Source: an uncultured Clostridia bacterium
GTDB lineage: Bacteria > Bacillota > Clostridia > HGM11514
DNA length: 7,654 nucleotides
NCBI GenBank assembly: GCA_902478725.1
Contig: CABSMD010000122.1
Location: 1 to 7,654 of the forward strand
Direction of reading: 5' to 3'
Shown here piece by piece: positions 1 to 7,328 of this stretch (position 1 is its first letter; each line of letters begins with the position of its first letter). A program made the translations under genes and the position numbers. The notes under the pieces are model-generated. The model did no database searches and was not told where the DNA came from. It saw nothing but the letters and a program-made list of their open reading frames with translations.

Positions 1-3000
1 GCATTAACCCGGTCGAATGTCAGGAGGCTTCTTTTGCAAAACCGGATACGCTGGAAATGGATATCCAGCCGCCAGAGATGGTGGAACGGGTAGCGGGCTT
101 TATTGAAAAGTCCAAAGAAGAACTGGGGACTTTTTTGGGTGAGATGGGTATGGCGATGGATCTGGATGACATTTTATTCTGCCAGTCCTATTTCAAAGAA
201 AAGGAACAGCGCGATCCGACACTAACCGAGCTTAGGATGATTGACACCTATTGGTCCGACCATTGCAGACACACTACATTTTCTACCGAACTAACCCATT
301 TTGAGATCGAAAATCCAACCATTGAACAGGCGTTTGAGGATTATAAGCGATCAAGAAATTTTGTTTATGACGATCGGAAAAAGAGCATCTGTTTGATGGA
401 TATTGCGACCATCGCGATGAAGGAAATCAAAAAGAACGGCTTTTTGCCCGATTTGGACGAGTCGGAGGAGATCAATGCTTGCAGCATAGTGGTTGACGTC
501 GATGTGGATGGTAAACCACAAAAATGGCTGGTGATGTTTAAAAATGAAACGCACAACCATCCAACTGAGATCGAGCCGTTCGGTGGTGCCGCAACCTGCC
601 TGGGGGGCGCGATCCGCGACCCGTTATCCGGGCGTTCGTTCGTTTATCAGGCCATGCGGATCACTGGCAGCGGCGATCCGACGGTGGCAGTGAGTGAAAC
701 CCTGCCGAACAAGCTGCCGCAGAGTAAGATTGCACGTACGGCAGCGGCGGGCTACAGTTCGTATGGGAACCAGATCGGTCTTGCAACCGGTCTGGTGTCC
801 GAAATTTACGACGAGGGTTATGTGGCAAAGCATATGGAGCTTGGCGCGGTAATCGCGGCGGCCCCGCAGGAAAATGTAATACGGAAATCCCCCAAAGCGG
901 GCGATGTTGTAATTCTTCTGGGCGGACGCACCGGACGGGACGGCTGTGGCGGCGCGACCGGCTCATCCAAAGCGCATGATGCGGAGTCCCTGACCTCCTG
1001 CGGTGCTGAGGTGCAAAAGGGGAATGCGCCGGAAGAACGAAAAATCCAGAGGCTGTTCCGTAACCCTTCGGTCACTACGATGATCAAACGCTGTAATGAC
1101 TTCGGCGCGGGAGGCGTATCGGTAGCGATTGGTGAGCTGGCAGACGGACTGGTGGTCAATTTAGATAAGGTAAGCAAAAAATATGAAGGCTTAGATGGTA
1201 CGGAGCTTGCAATCTCCGAGTCTCAGGAGCGCATGGCGGTCATTGTCGCCCGGGAGGATGCAACCGCTTTCATCCAAGCCGCCTCGGGTGAAAACCTGGA
1301 AGCTACCGTTGTGGCAGAGGTTACCGATCATAACCGGCTGACCATGCTATGGCGTGGAAGCCGGATTGTCGATATCGACCGCGAATTTTTAAATTCCAAC
1401 GGTGCGAAGAAATACGCTTCGGTCAGCGTACGGCCGTTTGCCGGACTGTCTGGCTATTTTGCAGAAAGCGGCGACACGGAAAAAGAACTGGATGTCTTGC
1501 TGCGTGACCTTAATTTTGTGTCGCAAAAAGGACTCGCGGAACGGTTCGACGCTTCGATCGGTGGCGGAACGGTATTTATGCCGTTCGGCGGAAAGTATCA
1601 GCTGACCCCGGCGCAGGTGGCGTGTGCCAAAATTCCGGTGATGCAGGGGGAAACCAATACCGCGACTGTGATGTCTTACGGTTATGATCCAAAATTATCA
1701 CGTTTGAGTCCCTATCATGGGGCGGTGTTTGCTGTGGTAGAATCGGTCGCCAAGGCGGTGGCAACCGGCTGTAATTATAAGGATACCCGGCTGACTCTGC
1801 AGGAATATTTTGAGAAGCTGGGTACGGATCCGGTCCGTTGGGGGAAACCCTTCTCCGCACTACTTGGCGCGTATGAGGCACAGCGCGAGCTGAACATCCC
1901 CGCCATCGGCGGCAAGGACAGTATGTCGGGTTCCTTCTTGGATCTCGACGTACCACCTACGCTGGTATCGATTGCGGTCAATTATCTTGACGCGCGGTAT
2001 GCCGTATCCAATGAGTTGAAGCAAACAGACAGCAAGCTCATCTGTGTGCCGGTCAAACTGACCGAGGAATATCTGCCCGATTTTCACGCATTGCGCAGCA
2101 GTTTTGTCTATGTCCATAACCTGATGAAACGCGGCGTGGTGCGAAGCGCGCAGGCGGTCAGTATGGGCGGGATCGCGGGCGCAGTCTTAAAGGCCAGCTT
2201 CGGTAACAAGATTGGGGTATCCATAACCGATACGAGAAGCCTATTTGCCCCCCTTTGTGGTTCGATCGTGCTGGAGGTTGAAAAAAGTCTTGCGGCCGAT
2301 CCCGATTTTGCGTATGAGCTGGGAACTACCAATAGCACGGAGACTGTTTGCTTTGGCGATGTTTCGATTTCGATTGAGAATGCGATTGCATTATGGGAAG
2401 ATAAATTGGAAAAAGTATATCCGACAAAGACAGATAAATCTGCCGAAACGCTACAGGTGCATGATTATAAAAACAATACCTTTGTCAAGGCTTCTGAATC
2501 GTTTGCGCATCCACGGGTGTTTGTCCCGGTTTTCCCGGGCACGAACTGCGAATATGATATAGAACGGGCATTTTCTAAGGCAGGCGCTGTCGTGGATACC
2601 TTTGTATTCCATAACCTGACAGCGGCGGACATTGACCATTCTATCCGCGACATGGCCAAGCGGATCGCACAGTCTCAGATCGTGATGATCCCAGGTGGAT
2701 TCAGCGCGGGCGACGAGCCGGACGGTTCTGGAAAATTTATCGCTACGGCATTTAAAAACCCGTTGATCCGGGAAGAGATCACCAAACTACTCGAGGCGCG
2801 CGACGGGCTGATGCTGGGTATTTGCAATGGCTTCCAGGCGCTGATCAAGCTGGGCCTGGTACCGTTTGGAAAGATTATTGATGTGGACGATACCTGCCCG
2901 ACGCTGACCTATAATTCGATCGGCCGCCATGTATCCTGTATGGTACAGACCCGGGTGAGTTCCAACAAGTCGCCCTGGCTGTATGAATGCGAGCCGGGCG

Positions 3001-3305
3001 AGCTGCATACGGTTGCAGTTTCCCACGGAGAAGGAAGATTTGTGTGCGATGAGAAAACGGCTCAGGAATTGTTTGCAAACGGACAGGTCGCCACGCAATA
3101 TGTCGACTTTGACAAAACGCCGAGCATGGATATCGCCTTTAATCCCAACGGGGCGATGTGGGCGATTGAAGGTATCACCAGTCCGGACGGCAGGGTTTTG
3201 GGTAAGATGGGCCACAGCGAACGCTTTACCTCCAACACTTTCCGCAATATTTCCGGGGAAAAGGATCAGAAGCTATTCCTCTCCGGTGTGAAATATTTTA
3301 GATAA
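1..3305 (+). CDS. purL: Phosphoribosylformylglycinamidine synthase, single-chain type (5' partial)
   Basis: Catalyses the ATP- and glutamine-dependent conversion of FGAR to FGAM in de novo purine synthesis, in the cytoplasm. The frame is open from base 3 with no stop, so the ATG at 57 is internal and the true start lies left of the window. About 1,100 residues are visible; full-length single-chain enzymes are about 1,200-1,300, so mainly the N-terminal PurS-like part is missing. Counting from the Met at 57, the linker motif DTYWSDHCRHTTF is at 63-75, the ATP-site motif KNETHNHPTEIEPFGG at 162-177, GGRTGRDGCGGATGSSK at 289-305, and IGGKDSMSG of the second synthase half at 617-625. The class I glutaminase domain starts near 824. 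Its catalytic residues are visible: nucleophile Cys923 in LGICNGF, and His1053 and Glu1055 in MGHSER; HGEGRF lies at 990-995. No active-site defect is seen. It is followed closely by a nucleoside phosphorylase gene and probably shares its transcript. Confidence 0.97.
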   Translation, partial: INPVECQEASFAKPDTLEMDIQPPEMVERVAGFIEKSKEELGTFLGEMGMAMDLDDILFCQSYFKEKEQRDPTLTELRMIDTYWSDHCRHTTFSTELTHFEIENPTIEQAFEDYKRSRNFVYDDRKKSICLMDIATIAMKEIKKNGFLPDLDESEEINACSIVVDVDVDGKPQKWLVMFKNETHNHPTEIEPFGGAATCLGGAIRDPLSGRSFVYQAMRITGSGDPTVAVSETLPNKLPQSKIARTAAAGYSSYGNQIGLATGLVSEIYDEGYVAKHMELGAVIAAAPQENVIRKSPKAGDVVILLGGRTGRDGCGGATGSSKAHDAESLTSCGAEVQKGNAPEERKIQRLFRNPSVTTMIKRCNDFGAGGVSVAIGELADGLVVNLDKVSKKYEGLDGTELAISESQERMAVIVAREDATAFIQAASGENLEATVVAEVTDHNRLTMLWRGSRIVDIDREFLNSNGAKKYASVSVRPFAGLSGYFAESGDTEKELDVLLRDLNFVSQKGLAERFDASIGGGTVFMPFGGKYQLTPAQVACAKIPVMQGETNTATVMSYGYDPKLSRLSPYHGAVFAVVESVAKAVATGCNYKDTRLTLQEYFEKLGTDPVRWGKPFSALLGAYEAQRELNIPAIGGKDSMSGSFLDLDVPPTLVSIAVNYLDARYAVSNELKQTDSKLICVPVKLTEEYLPDFHALRSSFVYVHNLMKRGVVRSAQAVSMGGIAGAVLKASFGNKIGVSITDTRSLFAPLCGSIVLEVEKSLAADPDFAYELGTTNSTETVCFGDVSISIENAIALWEDKLEKVYPTKTDKSAETLQVHDYKNNTFVKASESFAHPRVFVPVFPGTNCEYDIERAFSKAGAVVDTFVFHNLTAADIDHSIRDMAKRIAQSQIVMIPGGFSAGDEPDGSGKFIATAFKNPLIREEITKLLEARDGLMLGICNGFQALIKLGLVPFGKIIDVDDTCPTLTYNSIGRHVSCMVQTRVSSNKSPWLYECEPGELHTVAVSHGEGRFVCDEKTAQELFANGQVATQYVDFDKTPSMDIAFNPNGAMWAIEGITSPDGRVLGKMGHSERFTSNTFRNISGEKDQKLFLSGVKYFR

Positions 3306-3306
3306 C

Positions 3307-3313
3307 AGGTGAT
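3307..3313 (+). promoter_or_regulatory. Ribosome binding site of the nucleoside phosphorylase gene
   Basis: AGGTGAT is a perfect match to part of the anti-Shine-Dalgarno complement GGAGGTGAT. It lies just before the ATG at 3318. An in-frame GTG at 3309 falls inside this site, so 3318 rather than 3309 is the likely start. Confidence 0.8.
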
Positions 3314-3317
3314 TTTT

Positions 3318-4166
3318 ATGACGGAAAAGGTACAACAGTATTCTATGGAACAGATACTGTCGGCAAAACGGGCAATGGAACATGCTTTGGGGGAAGATCT
3401 TCCGCATACCGCCATCATATTGGGTACGGGATTAGGCGGTTTTATACGCCGCTTGGAGCAAAAAGGGGAGATCCGCTATGAGGATATTCCATATTTTCCA
3501 TCCTCTACCGTGGCAGGCCATGCCGGAACTCTTGTAAATGGAGCATTTTGTGGAAAACCGCTTTTGGTTTTAAACGGCAGATTCCACTATTACGAGGGCT
3601 ATAGCATGGCACAGCTGGCGTTTCCTATCCGCGTTTTGAAGACCTTGGGAGTGGAGACCTTGATCGTCAGCAACGCGGTGGGAGGAATCCGGGAGGATCT
3701 TATGCCGGGTGATCTGGTTCTCTTACAGGATCATATCAAGCTATGCGCCGATTCACCGCTGCGAGGAGCAAATCTGGAGGATTTCGGTCCCCGGTTTCCG
3801 GACATGAGCGACGCTTATACAAGGGAACTGCGTCACAGAGTCCTAGATGCCGCCAACACAGCAGACATTCCCTTAAAGAAAGGGATTTACGGCTATATGA
3901 CCGGGCCGAGCTTTGAAACACCTGCGGAGATCCGGATGTTGGCGGCATTGGGGGCGGATGTGGTCGGTATGTCGACCGTTCCTGAGGTGCTTACCGCTGT
4001 GCATTGCGGGATGCAGGTTTTGGGGATTTCCACCGTAACCAACAAAGCGGCAGGGCTGTCGGACGGGAAACTGCTGCACGATGAAATCCTACAAAGCGGA
4101 GAAAAAATCGAAAAGAATTTTATTGCCCTGTTAGAGGCGGCGATTGGGGTGATTGCGTGCTGTTGA
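3318..4166 (+). CDS. Purine nucleoside phosphorylase, trimeric 6-oxopurine type
   Basis: Predicted to split inosine or guanosine-type nucleosides with phosphate into free base and (deoxy)ribose 1-phosphate in the cytoplasm. The 282 residues fit the usual length of the trimeric PNP/MTAP family. Numbered from the ATG at 3318, the phosphate-binding GTGLGG is at 36-41, GRFHYYEGY places the phosphate-site His at 90, GPSFETPAE gives Phe199 and the base-contacting Glu200, MSTVPEV follows, and VTNK gives Asn242. These match His86, Phe200, Glu201 and Asn243 of human PNP. The Glu/Asn pair favours 6-oxopurines over adenine nucleosides; MTA phosphorylases carry Asp in this region. His254 in LLHDEI probably corresponds to human His257, which contacts the 5' position. 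The gene begins 12 bp after purL and its last 10 bp overlap the deaminase gene, so the three are probably co-transcribed. The symbol could be punA, deoD-like or pnp by local convention, so none is assigned. Confidence 0.93.
   Translation: MTEKVQQYSMEQILSAKRAMEHALGEDLPHTAIILGTGLGGFIRRLEQKGEIRYEDIPYFPSSTVAGHAGTLVNGAFCGKPLLVLNGRFHYYEGYSMAQLAFPIRVLKTLGVETLIVSNAVGGIREDLMPGDLVLLQDHIKLCADSPLRGANLEDFGPRFPDMSDAYTRELRHRVLDAANTADIPLKKGIYGYMTGPSFETPAEIRMLAALGADVVGMSTVPEVLTAVHCGMQVLGISTVTNKAAGLSDGKLLHDEILQSGEKIEKNFIALLEAAIGVIACC
4146..4153 (+). promoter_or_regulatory. Ribosome binding site of the deaminase gene, inside the phosphorylase coding region
   Basis: GGGGTGAT matches seven of eight bases of GAGGTGAT and ends three bases before the GTG at 4157. 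It supports GTG as the start and places initiation upstream of the phosphorylase stop (TGA at 4164-4166), an arrangement that suits translational coupling. Confidence 0.7.
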
Positions 4167-5434
4167 TTAAAAATGTGTCTATCCTGACGATGCGGGATCA
4201 GACGGAGATCATTGAAAACGGATTTATTGGCATAAAGGACGGCAAAATAGCCTATTTTGGCGCAAAGAAACCGGAAGGGTATGAGGACGCCTATACCATA
4301 GAAGGCAAAAACCACGTTGCCATGCCGCCGCTTGTTAACGCCCATACCCATTCCGCCATGGTGCTGATGCGCAATTATGCCGACGACAGGGAGCTTTTTG
4401 ACTGGCTGGAGAACGCCGTCTTCCCGGTTGAGGGGCGGATGGGGGAGGAAGACGTTTATTGGGCCAGTATGCTGGCGGCTTATGAGATGATCAAAAGCGG
4501 TACCGCCTGCTTTGCCGATATGTATTTTTCTTCCCGCGCCACCGCCAAAGCGGTTGTACAAAGCGGTCTGCGCGCGAATTTGAACATCTGTGTTTCGGGG
4601 GAAGTTTCCGACAATCCTGATACGCAGGATGCCGTAAGCTTTTTTGAAGAATACCACAATGCTGAAAACGGCAGGATTTTGGTTTCGTTCGCGCCGCACG
4701 CTATTTATACCTGCTCGGCAGAGCTGCTGCAATGGTGCGCGAGGATGGCGGCGGAGGGGGGAGCGCGGCTGCACACCCATGTGGCGGAAACGAAGAAGGA
4801 ATATGAAGATTGCATACGGGAGCACGGCATGACCCCGGTCGCTTACCTCAACCAGCTTAGTGTGTTTGACGTACCGGTGATAGCTGCGCACTCTCTCTAT
4901 CTGAATGAAAACGATTTGGAGATTTACCACGATAAAGGGGTTACCGCCGTTTACAATCCAACCAGCAACTGTAAGCTGGCAAGCGGAATCAATACTATGG
5001 ACCGTTTTTTAAAGCGTGGGATTAATGTCGCTTTGGGAACGGACGGTGCGGCAAGCAACAACAACCTCAACCTGTTTGAAGAAATGCATATGGCTTCGCT
5101 TCTGACCAAGGGAGTGACCCTTGACCCTTGTGCCGTACCAGCTGATACAGCCTTGCGGCTGGCCACGATAAACGGCGCCAAAGCGCTCGGATTTGAGGGG
5201 GTGGGAACCCTTGAGACAGGGAATCCGGCGGATCTTATTTTAATCGATCTGGATAAGCCGCATTTATATCCGATGCATGATTTGAAATCCGCTATTGTCT
5301 ATTCCGCACAAGGGAGTGATATAGACACGATGATCTGTGACGGCAGGATTTTGATGGAAAAATATGAAGTAAAAACACTGGATTTTGAGCAAATCAAGCA
5401 TCATATCCACAAAAGTGTCGACAAGTTGTTTTAA
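4157..5434 (+). CDS. mtaD: 5-methylthioadenosine/S-adenosylhomocysteine deaminase (amidohydrolase family)
   Basis: A 425-residue metal-dependent amidohydrolase of the TRZ/ATZ and MTA/SAH deaminase group, predicted to remove the 6-amino group from MTA, SAH or adenosine, giving methylthioinosine, S-inosylhomocysteine or inosine. Visible metal and catalytic residues follow the family pattern: His63 and His65 in VNAHTH, His208 and Glu211 in HVAET, His245 in AAHSLY, and Asp296 in GTDGAASNNN. The segment NPTSNCKLASG (about 267-277) and the early RNYADDRELFDWLENAVFPVE segment are typical of SAH/MTA deaminases rather than cytosine or guanine deaminases. The ends should form the small beta-sandwich usual in this superfamily. 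The GTG start is chosen for its ribosome binding site and the 10-bp overlap with the phosphorylase gene; no better upstream start exists. One oddity is MPPLVNAHTH, with Pro where Gly is common (PGLVNAHTH). The substrate among MTA, SAH and adenosine cannot be settled from sequence. Confidence 0.88.
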   Translation: MLLIKNVSILTMRDQTEIIENGFIGIKDGKIAYFGAKKPEGYEDAYTIEGKNHVAMPPLVNAHTHSAMVLMRNYADDRELFDWLENAVFPVEGRMGEEDVYWASMLAAYEMIKSGTACFADMYFSSRATAKAVVQSGLRANLNICVSGEVSDNPDTQDAVSFFEEYHNAENGRILVSFAPHAIYTCSAELLQWCARMAAEGGARLHTHVAETKKEYEDCIREHGMTPVAYLNQLSVFDVPVIAAHSLYLNENDLEIYHDKGVTAVYNPTSNCKLASGINTMDRFLKRGINVALGTDGAASNNNLNLFEEMHMASLLTKGVTLDPCAVPADTALRLATINGAKALGFEGVGTLETGNPADLILIDLDKPHLYPMHDLKSAIVYSAQGSDIDTMICDGRILMEKYEVKTLDFEQIKHHIHKSVDKLF

Positions 5435-5480
5435 TATCGCATTTATTTTGACAATTTATCTTCCATTTCAGGAAGGAATA

Positions 5481-5489
5481 TGTTAAAAT
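5481..5489 (+). promoter_or_regulatory. Candidate extended -10 promoter for the phosphate transporter gene
   Basis: TGTTAAAAT fits the extended -10 pattern TGnTATAAT with one mismatch in the hexamer. It lies about 40 bp before the transporter start. There is no good -35 at 17-bp spacing; a perfect TTGACA at 5448-5453 is about 30 bp away, too far to pair with it. The 96-bp gap (5435-5530) otherwise holds only the ribosome binding site and a weak short inverted repeat. Confidence 0.4.
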
Positions 5490-5520
5490 GAAAATAACGC
5501 GGCAAAACAGAAGCGAACAT

Positions 5521-5526
5521 GGAGGT
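5521..5526 (+). promoter_or_regulatory. Ribosome binding site of the phosphate transporter gene
   Basis: GGAGGT lies five bases before the ATG at 5531. An upstream in-frame ATG at 5519 directly abuts this site and has no ribosome binding site of its own, so 5531 is the better start. Confidence 0.75.
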
Positions 5527-5530
5527 ACCA

Positions 5531-7312
5531 ATGAGTATAACGAATTTTATCTCTCTATTTGGCGGACTCGCGCTCTTTTTGTATGGAATGAAGATGCTGG
5601 GTGACGGTCTTGAAAAGTATGCTGGCCAGCGGATGCAAAAAATTGTTGAAACACTGACAAGCAATCTGCTAAAAGGTGTATTGGTGGGGACGCTTGTAAC
5701 GGCGCTCATTCAAAGCAGCAGTGCTACTACCGTTATGGTCGTGGGCTTTGTAAACGCCGGTATCATGACGTTAAAACAGTCAGTTGGCGTTATTATGGGC
5801 GCCAACATCGGGACAACGGTTACCTCCATGATCATCGCGATGGATGCTTTGAACAAGGAGGCCTGGTACCTGTCCATCTTTACCCCAACCGTGCTGACCC
5901 CGATTGCTTTGTTTGTCGGTATGCTTTTGGTCATCGTGTCTAAAAACAGCCGTAAAAACATTGTTGGTGAAATCTTTTTAGGGTTTGGTATCCTATTTAC
6001 CGGCATGAAGGGGATGGAGTCTGCGCTCGCTTCCTTGCAGGACCTGCCTCAGTTTCAGGAAATGTTTGCTACCTGTGCAAACCCGGTCGTCGGTGTTTTG
6101 CTGGGTATGCTCGTAACAGCGCTCATTCAAAGCAGCAGTGCGTCGGTCGGGATCCTACAGGCTGCTTCCGTCTCCGGTGCAATTTTTTATTCTTCCGCGA
6201 TCCCCATTATACTCGGTACGAATATCGGTACCTGTATCACGGCGATTCTATCCAGTATCGGCGCGAACAAGACAGCAAAGCGAGCCGCGTTTATTCATCT
6301 GTATTTTAATTTGATCGGTACGGTTGTATTCCTGATTTTAATCTATGCGGTCAATCATTTTTCACAATGGTGGTTTTGGAATGAAGCGATCACCAAGCCC
6401 GGTATTGCGATGTTCCACTTTGTATTTAATATTATTAGTACAGCGCTATTGCTGCCATTTAGCAGCCTTTTGGTTAAATTGGCAAATATGTCGATCCGCG
6501 ACAAGAACGAACCGGCCATGGAATCCGTATCTTCGGCTTATCCAACCTATATAGATGAACGCCTACTCTCCACCCCGCCGATCGCAGTGGCGCAGACCGT
6601 CAAGGGCGTGGTAAACATGGGAAGGTTGGCGCAGGATAATTACAAGCTTGCTATCAATTCGGTCATCGAATCGAATGATAAACGTCTGGATGAGATAAAT
6701 CAGAATGAAAATAAAATCGATGAGATGGAAGGAATTTTTACAAATTTCCTTGTTAAAATAGCGGAAAAGCCGGTCAATGAAAACGAAAATCTGGTGGTGT
6801 CCAACCTGTTCCATACCATTAACGATATCGAACGGATCGGTGACCATGCCAAGAACCTCTCCGATCTATGCGAAGAGATGCAAAAAAAGAAGATTGAATT
6901 TTCAAAAGGAGCGCGCAAAGAGCTTAACACAATTTCGAAGGCCGTTTATGATATCATCGAATGCGCCCTGATTGCGTTTGAAAACAATGATATGGAGTAT
7001 GCCTACCGTGTAGAGCCTCTGGAACATGTGATCGATACTATGGAGGAAAAGCTGAAAAAGCGCCATGTCGATCGTCTGACCAAGCAAAAATGTGATATTA
7101 AGTCCTCTATTATTTTTCTGGAAATTATTGAGAACTTAGAACGTATTTCAGACCATTGTTCCAATATCGGTATTAGTGTTCTGCAAAACAATACAAAGGA
7201 TGAGAGCTTTGATCCGCATGCTTATACACGGGATATCCGATACACTATGAACGAGAAGCAACGGCAGGTTATGAAGGACTTTGAAGAGAAATATGCCTTA
7301 AAAAAATCATAA
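5531..7312 (+). CDS. Na+/phosphate cotransporter family protein with C-terminal PhoU-like domain
   Basis: A 593-residue inner-membrane protein of the Na/Pi cotransporter (NptA/YjbB-like) family, predicted to move phosphate with sodium. The family includes importers and at least one protein linked to phosphate export (E. coli YjbB), so direction is open. Numbered from the ATG at 5531, a hydrophobic N-terminal helix (about 5-25) precedes two related membrane repeats. Repeat 1 has ALIQSSSATT with Gln61-Ser64 and GANIGT at 90-95; repeat 2 has ALIQSSSASV with Gln200-Ser203 and GTNIGT at 229-234. Further membrane helices run to about residue 320. The soluble C-terminal half is helical and charged, with two PhoU-type E-x3-D motifs: ERIGD (434-438) and ERISD (537-541). 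Such a PhoU domain may sense or gate phosphate flux, but this is inference. It is followed 16 bp later by a regulator gene. Length is normal and no break is seen. Confidence 0.93.
   Translation: MSITNFISLFGGLALFLYGMKMLGDGLEKYAGQRMQKIVETLTSNLLKGVLVGTLVTALIQSSSATTVMVVGFVNAGIMTLKQSVGVIMGANIGTTVTSMIIAMDALNKEAWYLSIFTPTVLTPIALFVGMLLVIVSKNSRKNIVGEIFLGFGILFTGMKGMESALASLQDLPQFQEMFATCANPVVGVLLGMLVTALIQSSSASVGILQAASVSGAIFYSSAIPIILGTNIGTCITAILSSIGANKTAKRAAFIHLYFNLIGTVVFLILIYAVNHFSQWWFWNEAITKPGIAMFHFVFNIISTALLLPFSSLLVKLANMSIRDKNEPAMESVSSAYPTYIDERLLSTPPIAVAQTVKGVVNMGRLAQDNYKLAINSVIESNDKRLDEINQNENKIDEMEGIFTNFLVKIAEKPVNENENLVVSNLFHTINDIERIGDHAKNLSDLCEEMQKKKIEFSKGARKELNTISKAVYDIIECALIAFENNDMEYAYRVEPLEHVIDTMEEKLKKRHVDRLTKQKCDIKSSIIFLEIIENLERISDHCSNIGISVLQNNTKDESFDPHAYTRDIRYTMNEKQRQVMKDFEEKYALKKS
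5702..5724 (+). repeat. Exact 23-bp direct repeat, copy 1 (first QSSS motif)
   Basis: Identical base for base to 6119-6141, in the same codon register, encoding ALIQSSS plus the first two bases of an Ala codon. The flanks (5693-5701 versus 6110-6118) are also nearly identical. It is part of the internal duplication of the transporter. Confidence 0.9.
6119..6141 (+). repeat. Exact 23-bp direct repeat, copy 2 (second QSSS motif)
   Basis: Second copy of the repeat at 5702-5724, 417 bp downstream, with the same serine codons (AGC AGC AGT). It encodes the QSSS motif of the second membrane repeat. Confidence 0.9.
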
Positions 7313-7328
7313 AGGGGAGGGTGTAAAC

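Noticed and set aside
57..59. ATG at 57 as the start of purL.
   Set aside because: The same frame is open upstream to the window edge and encodes PurL-like sequence (INPVECQEASFAKPDTLE), and the protein from 57 would lack the N-terminal domain.
2787..3215. A minus-strand frame of 142 codons opposite the glutaminase domain of purL, plus other frames of 60-126 codons opposite purL.
   Set aside because: All are antisense to a well-conserved domain, have shadow-like composition and resemble no family.
3893..4930. A long open reading frame (345 codons) on the minus strand, spanning the end of the phosphorylase gene and over half of the deaminase gene.
   Set aside because: It lies fully antisense to two genes with intact catalytic motifs, its translation is rich in Arg, His and Pro as expected of a shadow frame, and it has no recognisable domain.
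5448..5453. A perfect TTGACA that looks like a -35 box.
   Set aside because: The sequence 17 bp downstream is GGAAGG, which is not a -10 element, and the nearest good -10 (5484-5489) is about 30 bp away.
5460..5475. A short inverted repeat CTTCC-ATTTCA-GGAAG that might be a terminator or operator.
   Set aside because: The stem is only 5 bp and no T-run follows, so it is too weak for an intrinsic terminator and not distinctive enough for an operator.
5443..5709. An 88-codon minus-strand frame covering the gap before the transporter gene.
   Set aside because: Most of it is antisense to the transporter's N-terminal coding region, and no protein family is recognisable.
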